Assembly: GCF_905147045.1 (NCBI RefSeq)
Contig: NC_065913.1
Location: 918,001 to 982,000, forward strand
Origin: Nymphalis io
Taxonomy: Eukaryota; Arthropoda; Insecta; Lepidoptera; Nymphalidae
Length of the DNA: 64,000 nucleotides
Direction: 5' to 3'
Every line of letters starts with the position of its first letter. Positions within the stretch are counted from its first letter, which is position 1. The notes beneath the pieces are model-generated. The model did no database searches. It worked only from the letters and a program-made list of their open reading frames with translations, and was not told the origin of the DNA. This document shows positions 32,860-44,520 of the stretch, piece by piece. The position numbers and the translations under genes are program-made.

Positions 32860-33090
32860 TTTTCATATAGAATAGGTAGGCGGACGGGGAATTAGGCCAC
32901 TTGATGGTAAGTAGGAGTCACCGCCCATAGACATTGGCATTGTAAGAAATATTAACCATCCCTTAAGATATTATCCGACGTGCCTGTAGTTTCACTAGCT
33001 CACTCAAACCTAACAATACTACGTACTGTTGCTTAACGATAAAATATCCGATAAGTGGGTGGTACCTACCCAGACGACCTTGCATAACTC
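32860..33090 (-). repeat. Rep-A copy, internally deleted
   Basis: TATAGAATAGGTAGGCGGAC, CCCATAGACATTGGCATTGT and GGTGGTACCTACCCAGACGA; the ACCAACCTTGGGAACTAAG block is lost. Confidence 0.8.
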
Positions 33091-33561
33091 AATATATATT
33101 AAAAATAAAGGCCAATTTAAATTTTCCAATAACTTAAAGCTTAGAGATTGACATGTCAATAAAATACTATTATCATTAAAATAAATGAAATATTTTAATA
33201 TTCTTTTTCTAAACTCAATTGTCAAAAATAAATTGGCAAGATAAAAGAACAAGAACAGACTAAAAAAGGACAAAACATTATAATTTTCTAAGAAATGTAA
33301 AGAAGTATCAATATAATGGTAATAGAAAGAAAAGAATTCCGTCCCTAATAATCAAACTTCTGGAATAAGGGTAACGAAAACAATTGGAAAAGTCATCGGG
33401 CTGGCGGCGATTTTATGCGTCAATAGACCGAGACTACGAAGCAGCGACCTACTTTAGTACATGCCCGGTTTTTAAGATGTACACGAAATAAGAATTCTTG
33501 AAATGAATTCCGATATTTCTTCAGAACTTATTACGGAAGTTGTAATAAAATTATAATACTC
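33091..33561. other. No gene seen
   Basis: A slightly G+C-richer patch at 33390-33460 has no supportable frame. Confidence 0.4.
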
Positions 33562-33872
33562 GTAGTAGGCCTTTGTGCAAGCTCGTCTGGGTAGGTACCA
33601 CCCAGTCATCAGATATTCTACCAAAACACAAAACCTTGGTATTGTTGTGACAATACCACGGATTGCTGTTTTCCGGTGTAAAGGGTGTGTAAAGGGTGAG
33701 TAAACCAGTGTAATTACAGGCACAAGAAACATAACGTTTTAAGTCCCAAGGTTTGTGGCATTGGCGATGTAACCGATGGTTAACATTTCTTTCAATGTAA
33801 ATATCTATGGGCGTTAGTGACCACTTACCATTAGGTGGTCCATATGCTCGTCTTACCTATTCTATAAAAAAA
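33562..33872 (+). repeat. Rep-A copy with small duplications
   Basis: GTAGGCCTTTGTGCAAGCTC to TTACCTATTCTATAAAAAAA. Local repeats (GTGTAAAGGGTGTGTAAAGG) enlarge its centre. Confidence 0.85.
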
Positions 33873-34020
33873 TCTAATCTATGGTATTCAGGCAAAATAA
33901 AACTTTGCGTCGAAATCAAAGTGGATATAAGTAATTAAGGGGACTAAATAAAGACATATTCATCAAGAACTATTTGTATTGCAATGTATAAGGTCAGATT
34001 ATCCTTACTGCTCTTACCAT

Positions 34021-34293
34021 TAATAATAATAATAATATAATAATAATATCCTGGGACATTATTCGGTCATGACTGTCTGATCCCAAACTAAGCAGAGCTT
34101 GTACTATGGATATCAGACAACTGATATATTACATATACTGCTTTTCTTTTGTAAGTGCATACTTATATAGATAATTACAACCAGACTCAGGACAAGCAGA
34201 CACGTTCATGCACACAAATGTTTGTCCTGGGTGAGAATCGAACCCACAACCTTCGTTTGAAAGGCCAACCAACCGACCACGCCAACGGCCCGT
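34021..34293 (-). repeat. SINE-B copy
   Basis: (TAA)n tail at 34021-34047, then ATCCTGGGACATTATTCGG, reversed box B (GAATCGAACCCACAACC) and the head end GACCACGCCAACGGCCCGTC. Confidence 0.9.
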
Positions 34294-34309
34294 CAGCATT
34301 GGAATATAT

Positions 34310-34462
34310 ATATCCATAGACATTGTCACCACTGTAAATATAACCTATTACTTACCTTAACATCATCTTCAATGCACACATAAAAGTATCGGCTTACTAA
34401 CCCCATAAAACGATACATAGTATTACAATGTTGTGGTAGAATAACTATCTAGTGTTTGGTAC
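34310..34462 (-). repeat. Rep-A remnant, very old
   Basis: ATCCATAGACATTGTCACC and GTTGTGGTAGAATAACTATC keep the order of a reversed rep-A; weak. Confidence 0.35.
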
Positions 34463-34650
34463 CGTAGCGTAGGAGGTTGACTTTTACTCGCACTCTTGTT
34501 GACTTCCATTGTTGCTGGCCATCGAAATTTTAATTTAATTTAAATAAAAATAAGTGTGAAACGTCATTCTATCAATAATATATAATTAATTACTGTTATT
34601 ACTAAAACAAATATTTTGGAAGCTGAAAAACCTCAAGGATTTATGTCATA

Positions 34651-34655
<5 letters not shown>

Positions 34656-34703
<48 letters not shown>
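34656..34703. repeat. (AT)n microsatellite
   Basis: About 24 uninterrupted AT units. Confidence 0.95.
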
Positions 34704-34705
<2 letters not shown>

Positions 34706-34907
34706 CCTAAAGGAAGAAGATATTCAACTGCCTTTGTGAAGATTGTAAACTTTAAGCTGTTCGGCAAATATTTGTTCTAAAATCTGAAGCACAAGTCAGT
34801 TGATGATTAATGAAATTTTGTTAAAACTTAGCTTTAACTTAATTTTGATTCGCGATTCATAACTTTCATAGCTCACATTTATAACCAGATCGCAAAATTA
34901 AATGCAA

Positions 34908-35039
34908 GGTACCACTGGTTTTTTAGTGGGTATTCCGATGTTCGGGGTGCACTCGGTGCCTTGGGCACCAGGTAGACCCACATACCCCCCACTGTTCCCG
35001 TGGAGGAGACGCGTAACGCGTTTTTCCAGCAATAAAAAA
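34908..35039 (+). repeat. Rep-G copy
   Basis: GGTACCACTGGTTTTTTAGT GGGTATTCC, GACCCACATACCCCCCACTG and GCGTTTTTCCAGCAATAAAA AA. G+C-rich with an A-rich 3' end, so a retroposed element is likely. Matched by 63876-64000. Confidence 0.75.
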
Positions 35040-35588
35040 GGGTGTGTAAAATTTCGAAGTAGTAATAGTAGTTTCGTATAATGAAGAATGCAATGATAAC
35101 GAGTGTGTTATATTATATTTAATAGGAGTTATATGTTCTATAATCTTCTTCGAAGGTTCTAAATCCCAGGTGTTCTAATACACATATTTTGTGCATTAAG
35201 AAAGAAGTTTTGTTATTTGATAATTGTTTGTCATTAATGTTTAGAGTGAAATTGAAAGACACTATATAGACAATATATATATAATCGATAAACAGTGACT
35301 TAAAATATATAAACACGAGAAGTAAAAGCAAAATTCGTAACACCAAATTTGTTTCTCCGAAAAGTCATCCCTTCTTGGGCACGATGCCCGATAAAATCCC
35401 GCAAATCCATTTAGTGTTGTCAATTAATAAATTTAAACCTCATGTTAAAAACACATTAATAAATGAGGCGTTTTCTCAATAAAAGGTTACGTGGGTGATA
35501 AAAATGCAGAGTTATTATATGTTTTATTTTCAGACATGATAATATTTTGTATTTTTATTAATATTTTTTGCTTATGGTATTTTTAAGG
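35040..35588. other. No gene seen
   Basis: A+T-rich spacer; a 75-codon frame at 35119-35346 (-) has no motif. Confidence 0.4.
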
Positions 35589-35668
35589 TGTCACCACCGC
35601 TCATAGACATTGGTGATATTCATAATAACCATTCTTTACATGTGCCACCAATCTTGGGAACATAGTCG
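35589..35668 (-). repeat. Rep-A fragment
   Basis: ACCGCTCATAGACATTGGTG and GCCACCAATCTTGGGAACAT. Confidence 0.55.
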
Positions 35669-36520
35669 CAGGCGGAATCTAGGAACCAATAAAGGCAGTC
35701 CAGTTCTGGTAAAATAGCAGAAATCCACATTGAAAGTAAGAGAAAAGTGTTTGGGGGTTTCGTCAAAAATATTACCGATATAACTAGAATTAACTGGTTT
35801 TATATTTCTTTTATTTAACCTTCAAAACAGGAAGGTCCAATTCACTCGTATGGATATGCGCATTTTTTTAGAAACACCAGGAGAAAAGGACCAGTTTTTA
35901 TGGAAGGGTTTTATTAGGGTACTATTGTTATGTACAAATACAAACAATAATATATTTAATTATATCGTGGAGTACGTATATTCAAATCAAATTTAAAAAT
36001 ACTGCACGAATCATGACCGCGTTTTATTATGATAAGAATACAACGGCATTTCTCCTTTAAAACGCAACTCCATTTGTCTGGGCGAGAAATGAATCAGCCG
36101 TCTTGTCACCTGGAGGCAATAAGGCGGGTTGTTATATGTTTTAAAACTGTAAATGTATATACTACTTACATTTATAATAAATTGTATTTTTTATGCTAAT
36201 TTTGTAAAAACGATGACACCATAAACTCACATATACCAGGAATGCATGAATCGAATAAAGGAAATAAGCTAGTTATAAATAATATTCTTTCAAAACAGCA
36301 ACTAATAATAGCACATTGCTTATAGCAGAGCTATTTATCTCAGAATAGCATCATCTCTCATTGTATAACAGTCTTACCCCTGTCAAGTTTTAGCTCGGAA
36401 TGCATATATCAAGCTCACTGCGTGCATAAATGCATTATGTAAACTAGCTAAGTGAACGGAAGTATGTTAACAAATTAGATCAGTGTTAATGAGGACGAAT
36501 TCTACTAAACATTATCAAAA
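35669..36520. other. No gene seen
   Basis: Mixed A+T-rich DNA with a richer patch at 36058-36135; no frame or motif supports a gene. Confidence 0.4.
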
Positions 36521-36704
36521 TGGTGATAGCTTTATGACAGCCCATCTGGTGAAGTACCACCCATGTTTTACCACCAAACAACATATTATTGTTCTGTGGT
36601 TTGAAGGATGAGTGAACCTGTGTAAAAATGGGCACCATTGATATAACAGTTTAGTTCCTGATGTTGGTGGCACATTGTCGATCTATGTCAGCATCTCTGA
36701 CATA
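36521..36704 (+). repeat. Rep-A copy, old
   Basis: GAAGTACCACCCATGTTTTA, TGGTTTGAAGGATGAGTGAA and GATGTTGGTGGCACATTGTC. Confidence 0.65.
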
Positions 36705-36740
36705 TTATATATATATATATATAATATATAATATTTAAAG

Positions 36741-36775
36741 TGCCAATGTCAGTAATGAAATCGGTCAGGAGGACA
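36741..36775 (+). repeat. SINE-D end scrap
   Basis: AATGAAATCGGTCAGGAGGA only; directly follows an AT-rich run at 36705-36733. Confidence 0.3.
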
Positions 36776-36942
36776 AATCTTCAAATAAGATCCACGTGTT
36801 TTGTCGACTCCTAAATATTGTTATGGTGGATATGCTAACAAATATAGTAAATAAAATCATAAAATTATATTTATCAATGAAAGACGTAAATAATTCAGTC
36901 TAAAACATATTTATTATTAAAGTTCACAAAAAAGTAAAAAGT

Positions 36943-37011
36943 AAAGTCCTGTCAATGTCCCAGTGCTGGGCTAGGGCCTCTTTTCCCTTTCTGAATGTTT
37001 CGAGCTTATTC
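36943..37011 (-). repeat. SINE-C end, interrupted by rep-A
   Basis: GTCAATGTCCCAGTGCTGGG CTAGGGCCTC then GAGCTTATTC, where a rep-A copy begins; the rest of the SINE-C is not found beyond it. Confidence 0.65.
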
Positions 37012-37308
37012 TTTTTTTTTTTTTTATAGAATAGGAAGGCGGACGAGCATATGGGCCACCTGATGGTAAGTGGTCACCAACGCTCTTAGACATTGGCATT
37101 GTAAGAAATGTCAACCATCGCTTATATATCCAATGCGCCACCAACCTTGGGAACTAAGATTTTATGTCCCTTGTGCCTGTAATTACACTGGCTCACTCAC
37201 CCTTCAAACCGGAACACAGCAATATCAAGTATTGCTGTTTTGCGGTAGAATATCTGATGAGTGGGTGGTACCTACCCAGACGAGCTTTCACAAAGCCCTA
37301 CCACCAGA
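37012..37308 (-). repeat. Rep-A copy, full length, young subfamily
   Basis: A T-run of about 14, TATAGAATAGGAAGGCGGAC, CTCTTAGACATTGGCATTGT, to CCCTACCACCAG. It shares all young-subfamily bases and sits in a SINE-C. Confidence 0.95.
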
Positions 37309-37674
37309 TGTGGTAGACAAAAGGTTAAAAATGAATCTATTTCTAATTTCCCAAATGTAACATGAAAGGCGTCAATCACTGCCCAATTTGACCCGAATTT
37401 CCTCTAAATTTTGTATGCCATTGTTGTACAACACGACCGATATATTTCCAGATAGCGTAGGTCAGTCATAAATAGAAATTTCTGTAACGTAAACAATGAA
37501 TGATAAAATAAGAATGATGTTGAATTGAAATGATAATACATGAATTAAATAGACTATACTAAGCACTTACAAATCACATCGGTTCCGAATGTGGATTTTA
37601 TTAAGACTCGACAAAAACTAGGTACATTTTCTTTGACATCCTTCTTAATCTATATTATTATTAAAAATATTAGT
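37309..37674. other. No gene seen
   Basis: A+T-rich spacer; nothing assignable. Confidence 0.4.
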
Positions 37675-37845
37675 AATAAAAAAAATCTATCTGGCTGTCT
37701 TTTACGATTTCAGGGCTAAATACTAAAACGATTTGGATACATCTCGGTATGAAGAAATCTTGAACAGCATAGAAGGACAAAGGCTTTTTTACCTAACATT
37801 TGCCCTTCTCCCTCTAACATGCGGACGAAATCACGGGCATAGTGT
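37675..37845 (+). repeat. Rep-F-like copy, diverged
   Basis: CTAAAACGATTTGGATACAT, TTTTTTACCTAACATTTGCC and ATGCGGACGAAATCACGGGC follow the order of rep-F. Confidence 0.45.
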
Positions 37846-37941
37846 GAAGAACATATATTAATCAATATATGTTTATGTAATTACAAATATTAATCTATGT
37901 AAAGATGGCGTTCCCGCACGGGTTATGATGATATTTTGTGC

Positions 37942-38198
37942 CTGCCTCGTTGGTCTAATGGCTCCCGGTCAGGCCTTCAAAAACTTATAGGATTTTTCTT
38001 TAAAAAAAATCTCAGTAACATAGTCCGGAGTGTGGAAATTGTCAGCGTGTACACTACCATCAGCATGTAAAGCTGTTGATCCTGCACCATTTTTGCTGGA
38101 CATACAGTAATGCACAAGTGTATGAGCAAATACGTACTCTCTATTCCATCACTCCAATAATCCGATAGGGACGGCGAATCGGACACGATCGGAAAGAT
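37942..38198. repeat. SINE-D copy with internal inversion
   Basis: 37942-38104 is a + strand SINE-D (GCCTCGTTGGTCTAATGGCT, GAGTGTGGAAATTGTCAGCG, AAAGCTGTTGATCCTGCACC). 38105-38198 is the next part of the element in reverse (ATGCACAAGTGTATGAGCAA, CTCTCTATTCCATCACTCCA, GACACGATCGGAAA). Confidence 0.75.
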
Positions 38199-38755
38199 TT
38201 CACAATGTACAAAGTTGCACGTATTAATGTTTATTAAAATCTAATGAAGAATATATAAATAAATCACAACGTCGTCGATGGTCCACCAAATATGCCACAT
38301 TTGGAATATTTGAAAATTTTCATTATCTTTGATGTAAATTTAGTAGTAAAGTATGTTTTGCAAATAAATTCGATAAAATTATTCGCTTCTAATTGACGAT
38401 ATAAACGGTAGTGATATTCGGATTATTTATATAACTATCCGTAAATGGCAAATATTTCGTATACATATGTAATAAAATAGTAAATAATGTATATATATAT
38501 ATATATAATGTATATATAAGCTTAATAAACATATCATATAATTTGCATTAAAACGAGTCAATTACGCACGAATATAATTTGATACCTTCATTAAGCTAAT
38601 AATTATTATAAGCAACAAGATATAATAATATATAATAAGTTATGGTGATAACATAATACACGATACAAGCTCATTAGGCAATATATATATATTTATGTAA
38701 AAGCTGATAAATGCTCTGCTCATTGACAAAGACTTAGAGGATATTTCACTTGATT
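38199..38755. other. No gene seen; AT microsatellite at 38489-38507
   Basis: Very A+T-rich spacer. Confidence 0.45.
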
Positions 38756-38998
38756 GTAGACCTTTGTACCAGACCATCTGGTTGGGTACACACCGAACAG
38801 CATTACTGATACTTAACTCATATCACGCACTACGTAATATTGTTGTATTTCGGTCTGAAGAATAAGCCACACAAGGGAGATATCTCCTTAGTTACCAAAG
38901 TTGGTTAAACATTGGTAATGTAATGGTGGACTTACAGCACCATTGTCTATGGTATGCTCATGAGTTGGCCTATTTGTCATTCCACCTACCTATTATAA
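38756..38998 (+). repeat. Rep-A copy, old
   Basis: CATCTGGTTGGGTACACACC, TTGTATTTCGGTCTGAAGAA and TTCCACCTACCTATTATAAA. Confidence 0.6.
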
Positions 38999-39227
38999 AT
39001 ATAAATAAAACTATAAAGCTGCTCCAGTGAGGTCTGCTGGACGAACATGTATAATGTGAGCACTTATAAGAAATATTTTAATTATTTTCGAAAACCAAGT
39101 TTGAAAGGAAGAAAGGAAAAAACAAATTACGTCATCTTGAACTCCAGCGCTCTCATGTGGGAAGTAAAATATATAGAAAAACTTTCTTAAATAAAATGGT
39201 ACCAAATAATTTTGTACTTGTTATAAC

Positions 39228-39327
39228 GCTTGCTCACCCTCAAACCGGAACACAATAAAACGAAGTATTGCTGTTTGACGCTAGAATAAATGGCGAGAGT
39301 GTGGTACTCACTTAGACGTTTGCACCG
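39228..39327 (-). repeat. Rep-A fragment
   Basis: GCTTGCTCACCCTCAAACCG GAACACAAT, then GAGTGTGGTACTCACTTAGA. Confidence 0.6.
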
Positions 39328-39878
39328 ATAAAAAAAGCACTAAATTCTATACTGCAAAGCACTATAAAAATACCTTACTCTATATAACTTTCATGTATTA
39401 AGTTGCACTTGTTTGACGTAAGTTAGTTTGTTTTTTTTTATAAATAAAAGCTGAAAGCAATGACTATTTTCCAGTCCATAAGCCATTTAAAAGCTATCAT
39501 AAAGTGTCTGTGTTTATGTTGAGTGTCGTAAAAGTTTTAAATTTTATCTCGCTTAGAAATATAAACTTGCTTATTTAAGATAATAGCCGTTAGGCACAAT
39601 AGCTCCCTCCATTGTATTTGAATAAAGAACTTTCAGTATGGATATGTTATAAATATGACTTGCTATATATTGTATATAAGGTCTGTTTGGGCACATATTG
39701 CTCAATCAGACTTTAAGATCTGAGCTGGTTCTTGTGATTGATTTAATAGTCGCTTATTTCGTGGATACATAAAATAATTTTTGAATTACAAAAATGGATA
39801 TATTTTAATTTACGTTAAACGACTTTGATATTCGCCTCACCAATTTTTCATCGCCGATTCGATTTGAGCATGAGATAT
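39328..39878. other. No gene seen
   Basis: A+T-rich spacer. Confidence 0.45.
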
Positions 39879-40130
39879 TATAGTAGACAAGTGTATGCGC
39901 CAACACAGGTGCACTCTCTATTCCACTCTCATAATCCTATAGGATAGTGAATACAACACGACAGGTAAGAGTACAGACGCAGGACCAACGGCTTTACTGC
40001 TTTTAAACGATTAAAAGACTCTGGGCTGTTACTATTATGTTAAGAAACCGTTAATTTTTTATTAGCTCGATCAGGGATTTGAACCCAGGACATCAAGACC
40101 TTTTGCCTTATAAGCTAGCCTCTCGATTGT
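39879..40130 (-). repeat. SINE-D copy, diverged
   Basis: CACAGGTGCACTCTCTATTC, GACGCAGGACCAACGGCTTT and the reversed box B GGGATTTGAACCCAGGAC, ending in the head at CTATAAGCTAGCCTC-like sequence. Confidence 0.7.
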
Positions 40131-41475
40131 TAAGACATACGAATTGTTGTTTGAAAATACAATTTAACATCGTCGGATTCTCCGAAACACCAATTATTTA
40201 CTACAAATATCGCACTTTCATTCAGAAACAATTAGCTGGAACTGATACTAACCAAACTTTTCCTTATTAAGAAAGAAGGTTTATCATTTGAACAAGGGTC
40301 GGTAAAGCGTATTGATTCAAACTAATTTAGTAAATGAGAATGAAGATTTAACCCACAGATAAAAACAATATGACAACAAAGTGAGATTTCTGAAATCAAA
40401 GTTCAATACTCGTATCTTTATTCAAAATGAAGCATAAAGCATTGCTTATAGATCCTATCAAAAATCTACAGCATGTTCGCATCTGACTAAGGATATCATA
40501 ATATCTTTTAGCATAATAGTCTTGGAACTTCCACTGGACTCAGTATTTATAGTTCGTAATTCATAATAATGTTAGTATAATATAGAACGGGATGCGTTGT
40601 TTTTATTTTTATTTTTTTGGTGATAATATATTCTTTGTATTTAAACTGCATGCGTTCCTAAGCCTATATTGAGGAAAATTTAATAGGATTTTCGTGTACG
40701 CCTATCAAAAATCCTGGCAAAAAACAGTTTTTTTAGTTTGAACGGTTAGCTAGTATTAAGTAAATTTAGTAATTTTCTTTCTCTTAATCCCCCTCCGTTT
40801 AGCCTACTTAGAGTATATAAGGAATTTTTCAAAAACAATCATAAAAGACACTGAGACTGAAAATACTTTTTAGAAAAACGTTCCGTCTTTTTATCTGTCT
40901 TTCTTATGTAATAGCTCTGTAATATATTTGATACATAAAGAAATAAACGTAGGCAATTAATAGAAAATATGACCAATTAAGTACATACGTACAAATAAGA
41001 CATTACTTATTTTTAATTAAATAATTGAAATGAAAAATTATTAAGATTGTTAAAACATTTGCAGCTATTTCATATATTATATATACTGCACTAGAATCGA
41101 CCTCTGATCACGTATTTTTAAACAACTTATTATAATTACATACAAGGTTGTCAGTGAAATAAATTGTGTCGGTTTTAAGGTCAAATTTAAGTTAACGTTT
41201 CAATATAATACAGAATGAAACGTTACTTCGTTGAAAACCCACAAATAAAGAAAAACTGTAGGTTTTTACAAAATTCCAGTTCCAAAACTATTAGACATAG
41301 TCACATTACGACTTCTAGCTTTCTAGCTCGGTATATATATACAATGTTTTGTTAGAACTCGAAAGCTCAAGAGAGCTTTATTGAACAATTCGAATATGAA
41401 ACGTTCAAAAAAAATATGTCCTACGTCATACGACATATACAATACTATATATTATTACATATGTTTTCATTTCGG
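40131..41475. other. Long stretch without a gene
   Basis: About 1.3 kb of A+T-rich DNA. A CCCCCTCCGTTTAGCCTACT patch at 40789-40808 may be a rep-E scrap. Nothing coding is supported. Confidence 0.45.
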
Positions 41476-41740
41476 TTCTAAAATGGCTCAGTGGTCTAGA
41501 ACTTAACAGAAAATAACGGGTTCAAGTCCAAATTTTCATGTGCTTAATTTGTGTCTCTAATTCATCTCGTGTTTGGTGGTGAAGGATAACATCGTAAGGA
41601 AGCCTGCATATATCATACTAAAACCACAAATAAATCTGCGTGAAACACATTGCACAATCGTATACATAACCCATCATTGTACCAACCCAATGGATTACCC
41701 TAAGTGGGGGGAGAGAAATCAACCAGAGAATCAATAGATT
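41476..41740 (+). repeat. SINE-C copy, diverged
   Basis: CTAAAATGGCTCAGTGGTCT head, box B GGTTCAAGTCC, AATTTTCATGTGCTTAATTT; the 3' half is eroded. Confidence 0.65.
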
Positions 41741-42307
41741 TACATTTTATATGAGTCATTTAAGCATAACATGTGTTTATAATCACTATGTAAGTATATG
41801 ACCCGGTTTTGTATCAAATATCTCAAGAATTGCTACTTTGTAAGCTACTAGATCATCTAGACAGTTAATACTCTTTACTAAAACGAACGAACGAGCAACC
41901 CCTCTTTAATAAACTCTAACTGCATAACGTTTCTATGAAATATATTAAAAGTTTGATATGAAAGTTAGTAACAAGTAAACAACGTAAGCCTCGGGTATAA
42001 AGGCTTGGCAGCATCGCTACAACTTGTTCGAGTTTCCTGAAATTTGTTTAAACATATCTCAAAGAAGTAATATTATAATTTTTACTTCTATCTTTATTTA
42101 ACTACGTGCTGTTCGATGTTTTATTATTTACGAACAACCCGTCCCAGCTTTTCACGGGTTTTATTTACATAAATTTAATATATTACACAAATAACTCTAT
42201 TGGTTTACTTAGCGTCAGTTAAGCTCACAATCGGCATATTTTTTTCCGAGATCCTCAATATTCATCGTTATATTTCAGTCAATTTACACAAAGCAAGAAT
42301 CACTATG
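41741..42307. other. No gene seen
   Basis: A+T-rich spacer. Confidence 0.45.
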
Positions 42308-42391
42308 ACAACATGGGCATTGCTATCGTTTCTGTAAGGAATATAATTAACGATCCATTGCTCGGTAATACACCACTAATCTTGGGAACTA
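42308..42391 (-). repeat. Rep-A remnant
   Basis: ACATGGGCATTGCTATCGTT and CACCACTAATCTTGGGAACT. Confidence 0.4.
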
Positions 42392-42435
42392 ACTAATACT
42401 CAACCGTACCTCGAAAGAAAGCTATAAATATATTC

Positions 42436-42660
42436 TAGGTAGTAGGGCTTTGTGCAAGCCTGTCTGGGTCGTTACTACTCACTCATAAGATATTCTACCG
42501 CTGAACAATAATATTTAGTATTGTAGCGTGCCGGTTTGAAGGATGAGCGAGCCAATGTAATTACAGGCATAAGGGACATAACATTTTCGTTCCCAAGGTT
42601 GGTGGCGCATTGCTGATGTAAGGAATAGTTAATACTTCAAAGCTCTTGCCCCCTTTCTCG
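42436..42660 (+). repeat. Rep-A copy, 3'-damaged
   Basis: AGGTAGTAGGGCTTTGTGCA to AAGGTTGGTGGCGCATTGCT; the CGTCCGCC tail is lost. Confidence 0.75.
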
Positions 42661-43623
42661 GTCTGTCCTTCCATCTTTAATTATGAGTTATATATAAAAC
42701 ACAGTTAGATAAACAACTCTTCTTTCTTCTCTTTCTTCTTTCTTTAGAATCTTCTTTGAAAATAGCCGCCCTAACCAACAGTCAGTACAGAAAGTTATTC
42801 ACTGTAAACATTCCGCAAACCACATGCAGGTTTCTTCTCTTTGAAATAAGGTCTTCCAGCAATGAACGTGAAAGGATTTGTTAATCAAATTTATTCTCAA
42901 AAAAACTCAATGATGTTCAAAATATAAAATTATTTGGATAAAATAAACTTATTCTAACAAGTAAGCAATCTAAGCATGCCTTCAAAAATAAGCTATAAAA
43001 ACAAAGAAAAAGTCAAACTACACGAGGAGGTAACAAAAAATATATTTCTCTGAACAAAAAACGGAAAACTTGATTCATTAAAAACCTTATTAGGTTTGCG
43101 CGTAATCCGAAGATTCGGAGTTTAATAATTTTAGAAACTCTCAACTTTTCTTCAGTTGTTTTTGCTCTTAGTTTTGAAATTTTACGTCAAATCTATTAAT
43201 TTTGTAATTAAATTACTTTTTCATTATACACAGTTTTTTTATATAAAACCAATATATTAGTAAGTAAATTAGTATATAGTTTTTTATACTAAATATGGAT
43301 ACGCGGTTCAAATACAACGTCACCGTTTAGAGAAACATAGTTTTCCATCCATATTTGTGGTATGATTAGTTTTCTTACATATTCAATAAAATATTTTAGT
43401 TAAGTTAATTTCTTTTTAAATTTATTTTTTTGTACTAACATTATTTTAAGGTTTGTTATTTATAAATTCAGTTTGTAATATTCACTTGCATAATGTTAAA
43501 TTATAGTTCACGTCAAAATTCAGTTCATATATTTTATTAACACATACTATTACAAGATAATGAATTCCTTGTATATAACGTCGACTTCTTAATGAATAAA
43601 CAAAAATAAATTAATTAAACACA
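42661..43623. other. Probable intron of the Ig-domain gene; no other gene seen
   Basis: A+T-rich. A pyrimidine-rich tract of TTCTTTCTTC units lies at 42718-42748. Confidence 0.4.
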
Positions 43624-43826
43624 GATTGCCGAAAACCAGGCAAGAACTACAATTTTCATGTGCTATATTTGTGTTTTGATTCACGTCATAATTGTCAATG
43701 AAGGAAAACATCGCAAGGAAACCAACACGTAACGGATGATAATTTAGGACATGTTAACTAACCTCCGTTGGTGAAGCATGGTGGAATAAGCTTCACATAT
43801 TATTCTCAAAAGGAGAGATTTATTAT
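43624..43826 (+). repeat. SINE-C copy, 5'-truncated
   Basis: Starts within GAAAACCAGGCAAGAACTAC and keeps AATTTTCATGTGCTATATTT, GGTGGAATAAGCTTCACATA and the CTCAAAAGGAGAG end. Lies 37 bases upstream of the Ig exon, within its intron. Confidence 0.6.
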
Positions 43827-43863
43827 TACTTGAAAATATTCTAATTGATCAATTTTGTTACAG

Positions 43864-44018
43864 GATGTCAATCGCACACGAACCGAACGCCACGTACGCC
43901 GAGCTGGTGATCACAAACGTACAACCTGATGATGAAGGGGTCTATCGCTGTGAGATAACCTACCTGCAAGTGGGGGAAGACTGCAACACAGTACAAGTCA
44001 CCGATTTTCACACATACA
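43864..44018 (+). CDS. Internal exon of an immunoglobulin-domain protein
   Basis: A 155-base exon between acceptor TTTTGTTACAG and donor GTAAGA. The entry intron is phase 2 and the exit intron phase 1. It encodes 51 full codons: MSIAHEPNATYAELVITNVQ then PDDEGVYRCEITYLQVGEDC and NTVQVTDFHTY. The DxGxYxC core (DEGVYRC), which holds the second disulfide cysteine of an Ig fold, is intact, with the E, F and G strands present. The first cysteine and tryptophan must lie in the preceding exon. Ig domains of this kind occur on cell-surface adhesion and recognition proteins of the insect nervous system; I cannot say which subfamily. Codon composition is G+C-rich compared with the flanking introns, as for a real exon. 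No further exon of the gene is identifiable in the window. The internal ATG at 43865 is not a start. Confidence 0.8.
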
Positions 44019-44520
44019 GTAAGATTTATTATATTATTTTATTTCACTAACAATAAGAAGGATTTTTTTGGATAGCCTCCCTAGTTACTACATAAGTACA
44101 GTTTGAAGTACCAGTAGTGACTGCAATTACTCTGGCTCATTAACTCTTACAATGGAGCTTAGTAATTACAGGTACTTCACCTTTTTCCATGTTTAGGCTA
44201 ATTCTTACTTACAGTGGCAAAAACGGCAATGGTCTTGTATTAAATTTAATTTCGTCGTTCAGCTAAATGGCCGTTACTATCCATCCTACTTACTTTCCGG
44301 ATCTTGCATGAGCTTTAGTACTGCGTGGCCCTAACGCGCTGAAGGTGGCTGTCGGCTTCTCGTTCCGAAGACAGTAGAAGTAATGATAGGAGTAATGATG
44401 ATGTGTTATGATAATAATAATAAAATATTTACTAATAATATCTATGTATGTATGTAAATACCACCAAGTACCATAACGAGGTTATTGCTGTAAGTTTTAT
44501 TACAAGAACAAGAGATATAA
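44019..44520. other. Probable intron downstream of the Ig exon
   Basis: Opens with GTAAGA. A richer patch at 44320-44385 (GCGCTGAAGGTGGCTGTCGG) has no supportable frame. Confidence 0.4.

Noticed and set aside
37070..37360. Recurrent 60-110-codon frame (with WELRFYVPCACNYTG and LLFCGRISDEW) at 4233, 6879, 21335, 37070, 53438, 58917 and 61136
   Set aside because: It is the antisense translation of rep-A, opposite to its poly(A) strand. Copies are alike only because the repeat is alike; older copies are broken and no start, splice or conservation pattern supports a protein.
43865..44050. Complete 61-residue gene starting at ATG 43865
   Set aside because: The ATG is internal to the Ig exon; the last residues come from reading through the GTAAGA donor into the intron.
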